A DNA stretch of 64,000 nucleotides from Chrysomallon squamiferum (Eukaryota; Mollusca; Gastropoda; Neomphalida; Peltospiridae), in the NCBI GenBank assembly GCA_012295275.1, contig CM022679.1, positions 19,718,342 to 19,782,341 of the forward strand, in the 5' to 3' direction. Made by a program: the position numbers and the translations under genes. Each line of letters starts with the position of its first letter. The stretch's first letter is position 1. Shown in pieces: positions 14,101 to 27,100 of the stretch. The notes beneath the pieces are model-generated. The model searched no databases and had not been told where the DNA came from. It saw nothing but the letters and a program-made list of their open reading frames with translations.

Positions 14101-14355
14101 TAAAATTATGTATCAAAGTTCTTTGCTTTTAATTTTTTAGAGTTTTTTTTAACAAACTGTATTTTAGTTACACTTTGCAAAAAGATATGTAATTATTATT
14201 TCTTATGAAAAAAAATAAAATAATAAGAACAGGTTAGTTAAAATTAAAAGGGCTTAAATCAAAGATAACCAGTTTATATGTTTGTTCGTTTCTTTTGTTT
14301 TTTCAGTGATGAAGATGAACCAGATCTGAGCTATGCTAGCAGTACGGTCCTCTGA
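5145..14355 (+). CDS. Cadherin-related protein of PCDH15/Cad99C/CDH23 type, 3' part (14 exons, 5' end outside window)
   Basis: Single-pass cadherin mediating calcium-dependent contacts at specialised membrane protrusions. Exons: 5145-5348, 5633-5770, 6123-6244, 6763-6878, 7341-7505, 8814-8974, 10891-11112, 11363-11454, 11779-11877, 12487-12573, 12752-12982, 13406-13613, 13882-14018, 14307-14355. They total 2031 nt, 676 aa plus stop, with all phases consistent. Cadherin signatures seen include TATDDSVNP, DEDED, RATDNG, LDREV, INDVNDNAP and ATDPDLGPNG. After the last repeat comes a non-cadherin membrane-proximal stretch (RFVLVIDSSK ... DVVFVLVGKEI), then a membrane helix at about residues 518-545 of the visible part (PWAALIAVAVMIILI), and a tail of roughly 125 residues ending STVL, a class I PDZ ligand. 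That layout and a PDZ ligand close to the STSL known for PCDH15-CD1 favour PCDH15/Cad99C over CDH23, but the family member is inferred from memory. A basic RKKRQ motif sits at the end of exon 5. The exon ending at 13613 has a GTAGGT donor; exon 13406 uses an AAG acceptor. Confidence 0.85.
7110..7132. repeat. (CA)n microsatellite
   Basis: Short perfect CA run in the cadherin intron before exon 7341-7505. Confidence 0.85.
7495..8605 (+). repeat. 27-bp minisatellite made of reiterated 5' splice-site sequence
   Basis: About 41 tandem copies of a 27-bp unit, core TTTAACATACAGTAAGTTTA. The array starts exactly at the 3' end of cadherin exon 7341-7505 and continues into the intron; the first unit contains the true junction ACATACA|GTAAGT. 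Most later units keep GTAAGT (some GTCAGT), so potential donors recur every 27 bp. From 7506 to the TAA at 7937-7939 the cadherin frame stays open and encodes a 9-residue repeat of the form LTYSKFN-x-T. A seven-unit block (189 bp) is duplicated: the distinctive GTCAG unit occurs at 7533 and again at 7722 with the same series of variants after each. Confidence 0.95.
7506..7939 (+). other. In-frame read-through extension of cadherin exon (possible exonised repeat)
   Basis: If the donor at 7506 is skipped, translation continues for about 144 codons through the 27-bp repeats before TAA. Each unit encodes the 9-residue pattern T(Y/Q)S(K/Q)(F/Y)N-x-T(L/V) with x = G, I, M or N, so 15 consecutive units carry an N-glycosylation sequon. 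Every internal donor is in the same phase as the real one, so use of any of them would lengthen the ectodomain by multiples of nine residues without a frameshift. Whether it is ever included in mRNA cannot be told from the sequence. Confidence 0.35.
8975..10890 (+). other. 1.9-kb cadherin intron, no gene seen
   Basis: Intron between cadherin exons 8814-8974 and 10891-11112. Mostly AT-rich. It contains patches of less biased composition (about 9030-9190, 9700-9800, 10270-10490) that look like old inserted repeats, but I found neither terminal repeats nor a recognisable coding remnant, so no class is assigned. Confidence 0.5.
12000..12290 (-). mobile_element. Possible 3' fragment of a non-LTR retrotransposon
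   Basis: A compositionally distinct patch inside a cadherin intron. Read on the minus strand it gives stop-interrupted, frame-shifting peptide pieces including SRGRSVDSGRVMDW and FHPSTEHYRRT and then a GATGATGATGAAGAA tail. A decayed C-terminal coding remnant followed by a short triplet tail is typical of RTE-like LINE 3' ends. The open frame on the plus strand here is not a gene. The class is a guess from pattern only. Confidence 0.3.
14017..14019 (+). other. Alternative in-frame stop if the last cadherin intron is retained
   Basis: Exon 13882-14018 ends TTTGAATA followed by intron sequence GTAACA. Unspliced, the frame reads NPLFE and then TAG at 14017-14019. Spliced to 14307, codon TA|T is completed and the tail continues YDEDEPDLSYASSTVL. 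So splicing of this one weak-donor intron decides whether the protein has its PDZ ligand. Confidence 0.6.
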
Positions 14356-14440
14356 TAAATACCTTCACTTTTCAGTTCTTATCTCTGCTCCATCATGTTT
14401 GCTTCAAATTTACTGTTTTCAATCTTGCATTATACTTACC

Positions 14441-14446
14441 AATAAA
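14441..14446 (+). terminator. Candidate polyadenylation signal AATAAA of the cadherin gene
   Basis: Canonical AATAAA 86 nt after the STVL stop codon at 14353-14355. A second AATAAA lies near 14532. The following T/GT-rich sequence fits a cleavage region. Confidence 0.5.
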
Positions 14447-15115
14447 TACTTTTCTTACTTATATCATTTCGATTTTTCATTATTTTTTTCACTGTTATTT
14501 TGCTTTATTTGTATTCAGATTACCCCTGGTTTCAATAAACAAATGATACAAGTAATCACATGTAGCACTAATCATTAACTGAAAGTTTTGTGGGGTATTT
14601 TTTAAAAGATGTTTATCTCTGAATTGAGTATAACTCATGTTTTTTTTTTATATCTGGTATTTATGGAAAAAAGGAATAAAAAGCACACAATTACATTTTA
14701 ATATAAAGAAATTTATTATTAAGATAGAGGTTAAAATATAAAGACATCTGCTAGCTATATTTACAGATGCTGCTATCCTATAGGGAACAGGAAAATAGCC
14801 AGAAAAAGGCCCAAAAAGAACATAAAGAGGAATAGAAGGAAAATTAAAAGATATAAAACTGACACCAATTATAAACATATTATTATTATTACCCATACAT
14901 ACACAGTCCATGTTTATATAATGACTATTATAAGCAGCGAATTCAACACACACTGGCTTAAACAAGCCAATTATTTTCTAGTTCCAGGATCGTCAAGTCT
15001 GTAGTTTAGATCTGTGTAAGATGCTAAGAGATGAGCAAACTGTGTATGCTGTCAGTCAAGTTTTGAGATTTCAGGCGGCTGGGTTGGACGAGATAATCGA
15101 CACAGCTGTGATGTT
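14447..15115. other. Convergent 3' intergenic/UTR region
   Basis: Sequence between the 3' ends of the plus-strand cadherin gene and the minus-strand eIF3B gene. An AATAAA on the minus strand at about 14712-14717 is a candidate eIF3B polyadenylation signal, which would give a 3' UTR of about 400 nt. No coding sequence credible. Confidence 0.6.
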
Positions 15116-18100
15116 CTACTCTTCCACAATTACTTCTTCAACATCTACCAAAAACTCAATTACTTCTTCTTCCATGTTGTCCTCATGACTGTCCAGTTCA
15201 TCTGTGTCAACACCTGTTAACATGAAAACATTATAAATGTAAACTCAATTCAGAATAATGGTCAACAGATATAATTTTTAAAACCATTTGTTAAAGGTTA
15301 AAGGAAAAAGTAAAAAATGAAAAGAAACGTTCTCAGTATTTTATACACAAATATATCATAAAGGGAAAAACTGTATGGAGTTAATGAAAATGAATCATTT
15401 TTCTTTTGAAAAATAAAAGAAACATTTATATTGCTGTTCATTATCTCAGTTTAAATAACCAGATTCTGTTTTAATCAATTCTTAATAAATTTCTTTTTTA
15501 TTTACCATCACGAAGGTCAATTCTTCTTTGTCGGAAACCCTCAAACTCTTCAGTTCTTTCTCTGCGGAACTGCTCATATTCCTCTACAAGTTGACGACGT
15601 TTTTCCAGCAGTTCCTATCGATTAATATTACAAAAACTATTTCAGGGCCACTTTGTAGATGTAACAAAATATTTTCAGTTACTTTTGTAGGAAAAATAAT
15701 TTTTAACAAGTAAAAAATGATTTACATTTCCTTTTTCAGCAAATTACAAAAAATATTTCAATAACAGATTTACTGAAGCTATTTTATTGTGGAACTTTAA
15801 TTCTGTGTAATTACACTTATAAACAGTTATTTTGTAAACTGAAAAAACAATTTAGGATGTTAAAACTTACTATAATGTTTTCAGATTAAACTGTGATAAA
15901 GTGATTTTTATTACTAAATAAAAAAAACATTACTGCCTCTTCTTTTTTCTGGATATAAAATAAAAACAGATGTAACTCAATTTATTTGTGAAAACAATTA
16001 AAATAAGTTAGAAAAAGAATTAAAAATACCTTGGATGCTGATTGCTTTTTGGAAATATCTTCTATTTCAAATTGCTGAGCAAACTTCTTGAAATTTTTCC
16101 TTATTTCCTAAAAACATAAAAGAAAAATTCAGTAATGTTAGATTGTCATCATATATAATTTACATTATCAATCCGAAACAAAGTTTATTAAATTAAACTG
16201 TCACAGATGAAAAAAAAAGAAGTAGTTTTGTTAATGAATTTTAATTTGTTGTCATGTTTTCGCTTCCTATTATTTTGGTTGAAAAATTAACAATTACATA
16301 CACGAAACAAAAAATTTAAAAGAAGATAATAAAATAGAAGACTTGTTTTATAAGCAGAAATAACAAATCTATTTAAAACTTAAGCACAAAATTCAAACTA
16401 TGAAAACACCTTAATTTGTTTGTCCTTCAACAGTGAAGATGGTCTTGGTCGCCAAAGCAACTGACAGAAACGCTCCATTGGCTTTTTATGCAGCAGGTTT
16501 CCTTGGAAGTTCCAAATCCAATAAGCATTATCAACCTGTTGGAAAAAAATTTGTTATGTTTATCTTAACACATATCTGTGACACTCTGATTAAACCACAC
16601 AGGAAGAATGAAAATAAAAAGTCTATAAATGATTAGCTGGATATGAATAACAGAAAATGTATGTCATACAAAAGAAAACTATTCTTATTACCCTTTAGTA
16701 TAAAGTTTGAAAACGTTCTGTAAATATTCCCTTTACAACTAATAGATTAACAACAATTAAAAGGTTTGTGAATATCAGCTGTCACATTACTTAAGTATAT
16801 TTTGGAGAGCAGAATCCCTGTGGCTTTATACTGTAAGAGATAACTTACGAGTTAGGAGAGTGAACATTAGTGAGTTTACCTTGTGTCCCCACCAACTGAC
16901 AGCAGATACAACATATCTTCCTGTGGGATCCCACTCAACATCAGTTGCCATGAAATGCTCTGTTTGTGACATCACAGTCATATCTTGGGTGTCAACAAAT
17001 TCCAATACACCGTTCATACTGAAACATGACAATATCACATTATTAATCTGATCATCAAAGATATTTGACCATCTCAAAATTATCAGTGGTAGTTACACAT
17101 TTAAGTAGCAGGAACGTTACATATGTATGGAGTGAAATGTAGCAATCTGCTCAATTTGAAGATAATATACACATATAATAATAATAATAATAAATAAATA
17201 AATAAATATATAAAAATGTCAAAAAAAAAAAATTTAAATTAAAATTTAAAAACTATACATATATTTCTATACAAATAAGATCCTTACCTTCTCAAACCTG
17301 CAAGCACAATAAACTGACCATTTGGACTCCAAAACAGGTGGTTTGCTGTTCTTTTCTCCAGTATCTCTATGAAAAACAAATTAGCATACAAACCTCCATT
17401 ACATACTGGATTTCGAATGTTTTTCTCTTTTTAAAGTAATACAACAATGAAAAGTCCATTTATGCAGATTTCTAACATTTTATATTTCATTTTCTACTGC
17501 ATAAACATTGTAAAGAAGTTCTCAGATAAAAAATTAGAGTGTCTGACAGTATGCATATCATGTATACTTCAAAACTTGTGGTTCATCACTGAACTTCTTT
17601 TAAGCATATAAACAAAAACTTAATTTATGTATAATCTGCAGGAAAAATAAAAATAGTTGGTCCTTTTCTGAAGATAACTTTTCAGTTATTAACCAACTCC
17701 ATTTGAAGATAAATATAAAGTGTCATGTTTTCTTTCTTTTTTCAACATGTGGCACGTTCCAATATTATTATAACTGACAAATAAAATGAGACAATGTTAA
17801 CAGGAAACAACTAAAAGGAGTCAACAGTATTACTGTGGTCTCCACAAGATATCACAGTTTACATCTTGTTACTTATTCAGTATTGTTCAGCAATCATGCT
17901 AATCTTAACATCCTTGTTAAGAAAACTTCTCAACTAATTATAAAAAATTACTACATAAAGAGAAATACCAGAAATGTATACATTAAGAATTATTAACACA
18001 TATCTGTCTTGATTCATAATATGTTTTAGGCAAATTCTAATATTTTCCATTCTTTCTAAGACAAAAGTTCTCAGAAAAAAAAATTAGTGTCTAACAATGT

Positions 18101-21100
18101 GTATATCATAATTAATTCAAAACTTGTGGTTCATCATTGAACTTCTGTTCAACAATTACTGAATCAACAAAAATGAATTCATTTTCGTTAAAAATGGGCA
18201 AACTAAGGAATTTCAAAAAGTATTTTCTATTTGTTCTGTGTACTCTAACCATCTCAACTCCTTGATAAGATTCAGATTCATAATTTAGAATAAGGATCTT
18301 CTAACTGTACATATATCCTGCCACTACTGCTCTGATTATCTCAAAGGTAATTAAATGGTGACTGAATATAAAACATTTACTTTAAACCAAAACTTCTGTG
18401 GCATGTTCTTGACATTGGAAACCAAATCACTAATTACATACTGCTAAGTTTTCATTGTTACAAAATAAAAATGTAAAAAAATCAATAAGATTAAATAATA
18501 ATATATGTACTTACTAAATCAAATTCCATTATTAAATAATGTACTGATATTTATCTGTTTATAAAATAAAATCTAGGGATAATTTATATACTGTAGTAAC
18601 ATTTTCTTAAGAGGAGCTGCTGTGGTGAATTTTATTTTTTCCCTTAAATTCTTATCAGATTTTGCTGAAATTTTAACACAATGTCAGTTATATATTAGAA
18701 AAGAGACATGGGTCATTCCATGTCAAATCACCCAGTGGATTAAACCCGACCGTCTCAGATTTTATGAAACTTTGTATATTTGTTGATTGGGATCCCACAG
18801 CATCAAATCAATATTTTTAGGCCAATCGAACCAGTGGTTTGGGAGATATGGCCCATCGAATTTTGAGATTTTTGGCATTTCTTGAAATTTAATCTCCCAC
18901 ATGTTAACAAAAACATATAAAAGTTTCAGAGGTGTAATTTTTTTTGTTTAGCCACAATATAGATCTAAAAACTGCATACCTGCATGGATGATTGATATAA
19001 AATCCACCTGACATATCTGAAGGAATGCCTGAATGATATGAAAAGATGCCCAATGGCATGACATGTTCTACATAACCAGGCCCAACCGGTTAACAGGATG
19101 TGTGACTTCTGGCATGTCATGAATGCCTTGAAATCCCCATTGAGCAAATGGCAATTATATTACTATTATAAATCCCTCTAGACTACTATTACTATTACTG
19201 CCATCACCACCACCAGTACTTCTACCATTACTACTTTACTAATGGTACTATTACAACTTTTATTATTAGAAGAACTACTACTGTCACCATCATTGCCACT
19301 ACTGATACTTTTTTCTCCTACTACCTATTGCCACTACTACTACATCTATGAGACTACTTCCAAAATCTGGGAGATTAAATTTCAAGAAAGGTAATTTCAA
19401 GGTCACAAGGTCGTAACAGAGGCCAAAAGGTCAGTATACCCCAATATTCTGCAAACTGAAGAACGACGGCAGATTTGGAATCCTTGTCATACTGCCTTTT
19501 CAGCAACACCAATTTTATGAAGATTGGCCCAGTAGTTCCTGAGATACGAGGGTTTAAAGGTTAGTGGTCATGCCCATTTTGGGCACAAATCTCAAAATTT
19601 GAGGGGTGGGGCCATATCTCCCAAACCACAGGTTCAATTGGACTGAAATTTTAGATTTGGTGCTGTGGGATCCCAATCAACATAAATACCAAGTTTCATA
19701 AAATCTGAGACGGTCAGGTTTAAAACATTTTTATTTTGGGTGATTTGACGTGGAATGACCCAAATAAAAATTAAGAAAAAATATTGAACTCTTAAAGGCC
19801 CAGTTTGATTTCAGTGGTTTCAACTGAAAATCAGGATCTCTATATACAATAGGTGAAATTTTGCAGTTAAGTAGTAAAAAGTCATATACATTTTGTAAGA
19901 GTTTTGGTTGTTTTTCTATTTATTTTTTGACAATTTTTAACAGTAATTCTTACAAAATTGTAAACAAATTAAAATTTTGTATCATAAAACTTTTCTTTGC
20001 TTGTTTTTTGTCAATGTTCCTCTTTAGAAGAAGAAGAATACCAAAATGTTCAGAAGTTCTCAGAAAAAAATTAGAGTGTCTGACAATATGCATATCATAA
20101 ATATATCAAAATTTGTATTTCATCACAGAACTCCTGTTTTTATAGATGCTACAATAAGTAACTAAATACTTTTTTCTTTTTTGACCTGCAGGAATTCTGA
20201 GGGAATTTTATTTACAACTTCTACCAATATTACCACCATTCATAAATTTAAAACTGCAATTTTTTTATAGATTGATATGTCAAAGTTCTCAAACATCATT
20301 ATTTCTAAACCAATAACATATAATATAATTGCAAATCTAAGCTTGAATATATAAAACATTTTAAATGTGAAATATAACCACCAGATATAAATAATGACAT
20401 TAAAAGTATACATACACTCATGGTTTCTTATGAACAACATCTGATCATTTAATATTATGATTTTAATACAGTATATTATTTTGATTGGAACTTTGCACTG
20501 TGTAGAACTGAGGTGGGGGTCAAAAGAAAGGAATTTTTAAAAAACGTTTTAATTATAAATTAAAGATTTTTCAAATACAGTATTTATAATTTAAAAAAAT
20601 ATTAACAGTACCTAAATAACAACAATAACTAATGATAGTTTTGTTCATGCATTTAAAGAAGTTCTCAGAAAAAAATTAGAGTGTTTGACAACAAATTTCA
20701 TAAATTTTTCAAAACTTTCATTTCATCATAGAACATCTCAAAAACTTATCCGAAAATACAACTGATAACAAATAATTTACAGTTTATTTGTGTACGTAAT
20801 TTAATTCTTACATAGCTGGAAAAAAAAAAGAGGTGACTTTGGAGGGCAAAATGAGATTATTTGGACAAGTCTCATTATTTTTCTCTTTTTTACTTCTCTT
20901 TATTTTTATTTTATTTCTTTAAAATAAATATCTGGTGGTTGTTTTTTGGGGTCTTTTTTTTGTTTTTTTTTAATAATTTTACCAGTACCAGCATGTATTA
21001 TATTTTAATGAAGAGTGTTTATTGTCAAATACATTTCTTCCAATAAATAATACTTACTGAGTAGCTCCACTTTTCCTCCAGGTCGAATTGCATAAAATGA

Positions 21101-24100
21101 TACAGATATTCTTGGGGCCTCACCATGAATAAAAGCAAATTTGTGTCCAGTGGGCTCCCATGCAAATGCATATACAATTTCTGAAACAAAATAACATTTG
21201 GAATAATAAATTACTTTTATATATAAACTATAGCAAAATGATTTCTAAAACAACAATTTACATTTACTACAAAAATAAAAATATACATCTCATGCCAAAT
21301 ACATTATTTACATAACCAAAGCAAATTTTTCACATAATTAATGTTACCTTTTCATAAAGGAATACACTACTAAGTTAATAAAGAAAAACAATCCTGAACA
21401 GAAATCTACCTCAGAAATGAACAGAATCAGTGATGTTTGGAATATGATAGAATTTAGAGAAGTCCTCAGAAAAAAATTAGAGTGTCTGACAATATATGTA
21501 TCATAACTATTTCAAAATTTGTAATTCATCATTGAACTTCTGTTAAACAATTACCTTTTACACAAAAATGAATTCATTTTACTTGAAGATGGACAAATTA
21601 AAGAATTTAATAAACAGATATTAATGTTCACAAATCTGAAATGCTTGGAATTAAGATTTTGAAATAAAATGAGATAACCCGAGAATACAATCTGTCTAAT
21701 CATAAGATTATTACATATTTCACACGTGGTTTATACATATTTTTAAACAATATATTTTTTTATTTGTGCTTAAAATAAAGTCTATCTCTAACCATCTGAA
21801 AAATCTAGAGAAACCAATATTCATGAGTATCTATTCATATCAGTTGGAAAACAAAATAAGAAATCTTGTTTACTCACCTTTGATTTCTATTTTGTCAACA
21901 GGTATTTGTTTCTCTCTGAGTCGGAATATCTCAAAGTTGAAATATGTACCCTGAAATGATAAAATGTACAAGATATTATCCCTGTCATACTTTCAATATG
22001 TAATAATATCAATATGACTAGTGTCAGCAGCCAGCCACAGTAAACGCATCTATAGTTGTTTGTTTTATTATAAACTTACACTGTATTTCATTTGATCTTT
22101 ATCCTCCATTCGCTTTGCTTTAGAGTAACGGTCAACCTTGACACACAGGTAGTCTCCATTTTTCTGCCACTGCATTTTACAACTGGCAACATTAAACAGA
22201 TTTTTAGCACACAGTTCTTTTCGACTGGGGATCTCTATCACAGTAACTCTTGCAGGCACATTCTCCATTTCAGGAACCCATAAAGCCATGATGTTATCTG
22301 TGGGAGACCAACTGAAATCTCTGGAGAAAAAAAAAAACAGTCAATTACCTGTTAGTAATAAAAGATGAAACAAACTATTTACAATGTTAATGTCTTTATT
22401 GGATAAAATAAATGATCCAGTATAAAAAAAATACATCTCAAAAACATAATAAGAAATTATAAATTAGATTCTCGTTCCTTATATCAATCATCATTTAAAT
22501 AAATATTTTTTATTATCAATGTTCTGAACATTTTAAAAGTTGTGGTCTTACCGTACATCTATGATTTTGATACTTTTCTTTTCCAGTAATCCAAAAGACT
22601 GTAAAAGAAATTAAAGTAATATTAAAAACATGTAGTTACATAGATTTTAACATAATTCATTTTTCTTTTATTAAATTTAATTTTGGTTAAAACTTTGTAA
22701 AAATATAAACCTATGAACAAATAAAGTCCTATAATATACAGTGGACTTACTGGTGTCTCATATACACTAATGGCATCCTGTCCAATACGTGCAAAGTAAG
22801 TGCCATCAAAATTCCACCTGAAATTAAAACATTAAAAATGGGATTAAAACCAATTTTATTAGGTATTAATTTCTATTAATAATTTTGGAAATATGAAGCT
22901 ATATCTGAAATATTTCATCATCAATTGTATTACACATACTATAGTGCTGTGTAACTTACTTAAAAATAGGCCATGTGCCCTGGGTCTCACAGTGAAAACC
23001 TCGTTTCTTCTCCCCTGTTCGAATATCCCAGATTATTATAGCCTGTGGATCTTCCAGGTTATCTTGTAAAGGGCTAAATGTTACCATGTATCTGTGGAGG
23101 TGAAAATTAATATTTGTCAGTTTAATTTGTCATACACTAGTCAATAAAATATATTAATTAATCAACTATCTGTAAATTAAGAAATTGAGAATTGACTTTG
23201 GTAATTACTTTTCACAAGGAGAAAAATCCAAAAGCTGGACACCGGGATGACTGAACTTCATTATCTGTGCAAACTTTTCACCACCCCACAGTGCAATTCC
23301 CTTCTGATGAAAAGTGGCCAGGTATGTTCCCTGTGGTGACCATCGGACGTATGTCTCTGTCCATCTCTGAAAAATTATTTACAATACATTACACACTGCA
23401 TTGGGAAATAAGGAGAATTATACTGTCATAATTTATATAAAGCAATAAAAACTTTCCATCTTGTATGAAATTTTATTTTCTACAACAATCCTGATTATGT
23501 GATTCAGAAAGCTTATACCCTTTAATTACAGTTAATGATATTATATGTGTACTTTAAAAAAAAAAGTATAATCCATAAGTGTAATTGCTCAAATTGTATG
23601 TATAAAAAGATTATTTTATATCAAATATAGAACAATAACATTTACTGAGTGATGATAACACATTAATGGGAATAATCTAAATCAGACTTACAGCTCTCTC
23701 TTCAATTAACACAGGCTCAATAGAATTAAGGAAAATAGCAGTTTTTTCTCCAGCATCATAGATTACACTGAACTGATCTCTGCATTCCTTGTCCAGCAGC
23801 CAATACCTCAGATTTCCCTGAAACAATTTTCAAACACAAATAAACATCAGGTTCTCTTGGGCATTTATTTCCTTACTGTGAAACAAATTTTCAGAATACA
23901 AGAACATTATTCTAGTATTATATAAGTAAAAACAATTCTGGCAATTCTGATAAAAACATACTTATAAAATATTAACAAATTGCCATGTATACAATGATTG
24001 TTTATGTAAATAATAATACTTACAGGGTTAACATATGGTTTTGGTTTTGGAGTCTCCCACTTTGCTGGAATGTTTTCATATCTGCAGATAGAAAGTATTT

Positions 24101-27100
24101 TCTTTCAAACTAAGACTAAAATAAGTTAAAAACTATCATGGGTCACATTTCAAAAGCCTTGTATTTCTCTTCTTAGCTTGTTTAATCATTAGAAATTTTA
24201 AACTGTACTGATACTCACACAAAAATTTACATACTTTATTACAACAGAAAACGAAAATACAAAATAGAAAGAAAAACTAAAACAGTTTAAAAAGAATTAT
24301 AATAAATAAAATTTAAATACGTAAAAATATGAAAACAGCTGATTTAATCTTACAAGCACAAATTATTTGGTACTTTATGAATTGTGTTTTGAAGATTTTT
24401 TTTCAAAAAGTAAACATGTAATACATATATGGCAAATATCAATTTTGTACACATCTCAGAATTTTTTTATTTAAAAAATAAATTAAAAAATACAAATCTT
24501 ACTTCTCAAAATCAGAGAAAAGATTCACACAAAAGGTGTGCTGCTTGTCCAGCTTATAGCCATTGGTCATTTTGACAGCTTCCTGGGCATGAAGTGGGGA
24601 AGAATACTCCAAGAATATGTATCTAAAATAAAATTTAAAAATATTAAAGTCCTCAAAATAGTTCTGATATTGTAATAGGATATTTAGGCAAACCAAAAAA
24701 CATTAGTTACTGACAGAAATGTAATAACAGTGTGTTTTCAGTAATTTACAACCTGGTACGGATAAAAAAAAAAAAAGTATTTAAAATCTGCAGATTTAGA
24801 AGAAACATTTCTATAAATAGGTATAATAATACTGAAGATTTAATGAAAAGTTACTATGGAGATATGAAATAATAACTATTTAAAAAAATAAAAATAAAAA
24901 TTAATATGTGACCAGTTAAGTACAGTTAAAGTTACTAACCCTTTTGTTTTTCCATCTTCCATTGGATAATGTTCTGTAGCAATTTTCCCAAATTTGGAGA
25001 AGAGTTTGCGTAAAACATTCTGAAGTTTCTCCAGCCTTTCAGGTCCGACACATGGTACATTGTCTACCACAACAACTGAGTCAATCCCATCTGTGGGTTT
25101 AGGTTTAGATCTCAGCAGATCCTCTAAAAGTTCTGGATGGGGGACGAAAAGAGATATATATATATTTTACTTTAAAATGAAGTAAATGATTTAGTTTATT
25201 ATATAACTTCATTTTTACAATATTGAAGACAATTCACATTTTAAGCATTTAATTTTTACATAGGTCTCTACAACATGTTGCACCTGTTTTAATCTTAAAA
25301 GTAAGGAAAGTATTTTGCAACCTGTACACACACCATGGTTACATTTCCAGTTTAATTAAGCTAGTAAATGGACAAGTATGTTTAAATTGAACAAATACTC
25401 ATATTTGGGAATCATAAATTCAATAAGAAAATAAGTACTGCTGAACCTTAACTTCTTAATGTCAACAATGCACATACATTACAAAAAATTGAAAAATAAA
25501 TAATAATAATAATAAAAATAATTCAATGATTTTGTAACTGAAAATGAAGTTCAATTGGTTTTAATATTTTCCTGTATAGAATTAGAAAATATGGGAAAGG
25601 TAATAAATTATGTACAGTAAAAATGTTAGCTATAGATGTGTGTACAATATCTATAAATATACACTTCAGTACTTGTAAGTAATAATTATAAAAAATAACC
25701 AAATAACCAAACAGATATGTAGTATCAATAAGTTTTTGCCTAACAGAAAATTGTTACAAATACGTATACTTCAAATTGTATTCAAGTTTCTTTTATATAC
25801 TGGTTAAATTGGAAAATACAAAAATGCGGGTTCTCTGCAACTCATTTTTATTCCAAAAGAAAATAATCTAATGGTATTAAAACAGATTCAAATGTATCTA
25901 ATATTAGCTTTAAATTTATTTCTAAAGAGACCAAGTAAAAATACATAACTAAATGCAAACAAATTAAAATTCTAAAATCTTTACTTGCATCAGGTTGTAC
26001 GCTTAAGACTAATATAGTTAAGTAAAATAATGGTTAAAATTGAATAAATATCAATAATCTCACAAAAACATGGTTTCTCAACCCTTCTCAATTTTCATTT
26101 GTTTAATGACTGTGTGCATGTATCTTGATATGTGAATTCGTTTTTAATTAAGAAAAGATTCTACTGGGGATGAAAAGCAAGGTAGTATCAAATGACACAT
26201 TTTAAATATACGCACAAAAAGTGCACACAGACACACATTAAATGTAACATCAAGAAAAGAATCTTATATAATAATAATCACAATATTTTGAAATTTTTCA
26301 TTGTTTTGGTATTTATCAAATGTTTCACAAGATATTTGAAAATACACTATATAGGAAGAGAAATCACAATGTTTCGTCTGTACTTTTCAACTTTGTCTCT
26401 TGGATAAAATATCAATACTCTATTACTGTAAGAGACCTGCTATACCTTTAAATGCAACTATTCTACTATTAGGTATGTGTATTACTGCCGGAACTGCGTC
26501 CGCCATTTTCTGCTGTATCCGTGTGACCTGAATCTCCCTGATGGCGAGTGGTGTCTCTGCGTAAATCGCTTCTCATTAGTCAGGGGCTGGGAGTTTCGGT
26601 TATCCCTGACGGTATAATTAGCGGGAAATTCCCGTATACTCACTCGTTTTCAAATTTTTCAATTCGGTCAATTGGTTCGAAGGCGAAGAACAATATTTAA
26701 TTTTATTATATGTGAATTTATATTGAAATCTGACATAGCTGAGAAAAGTTACAAACGCCGGAAAGAGGAGCTGTAACATCGAAATGGCTTCAAAATCAAA
26801 CTTGGTGGATGAAAATTCGAGTGAAACTGAAGTGATTTCTACCCTCGATTTCAGCTATGTTTGATACATGAGTGATAGAACAGATTTTGATGCTGTATAA
26901 ATATACGACTGTACTCTATGTCACACTTTTATTACCCATTGGATTGTAAATAGTGGATGATTGTGGATTTTGCGAGTGCCTTCAAGCCAATCGGTATGAA
27001 CTAATTTTGAAATTTAGTAATCATTATTATTATGTTGGCCTTCTTTTCGGGATGCCTAACTTGAAGTGGAAAAGAAAATCCCCCAATCAAAGGACTGGTA

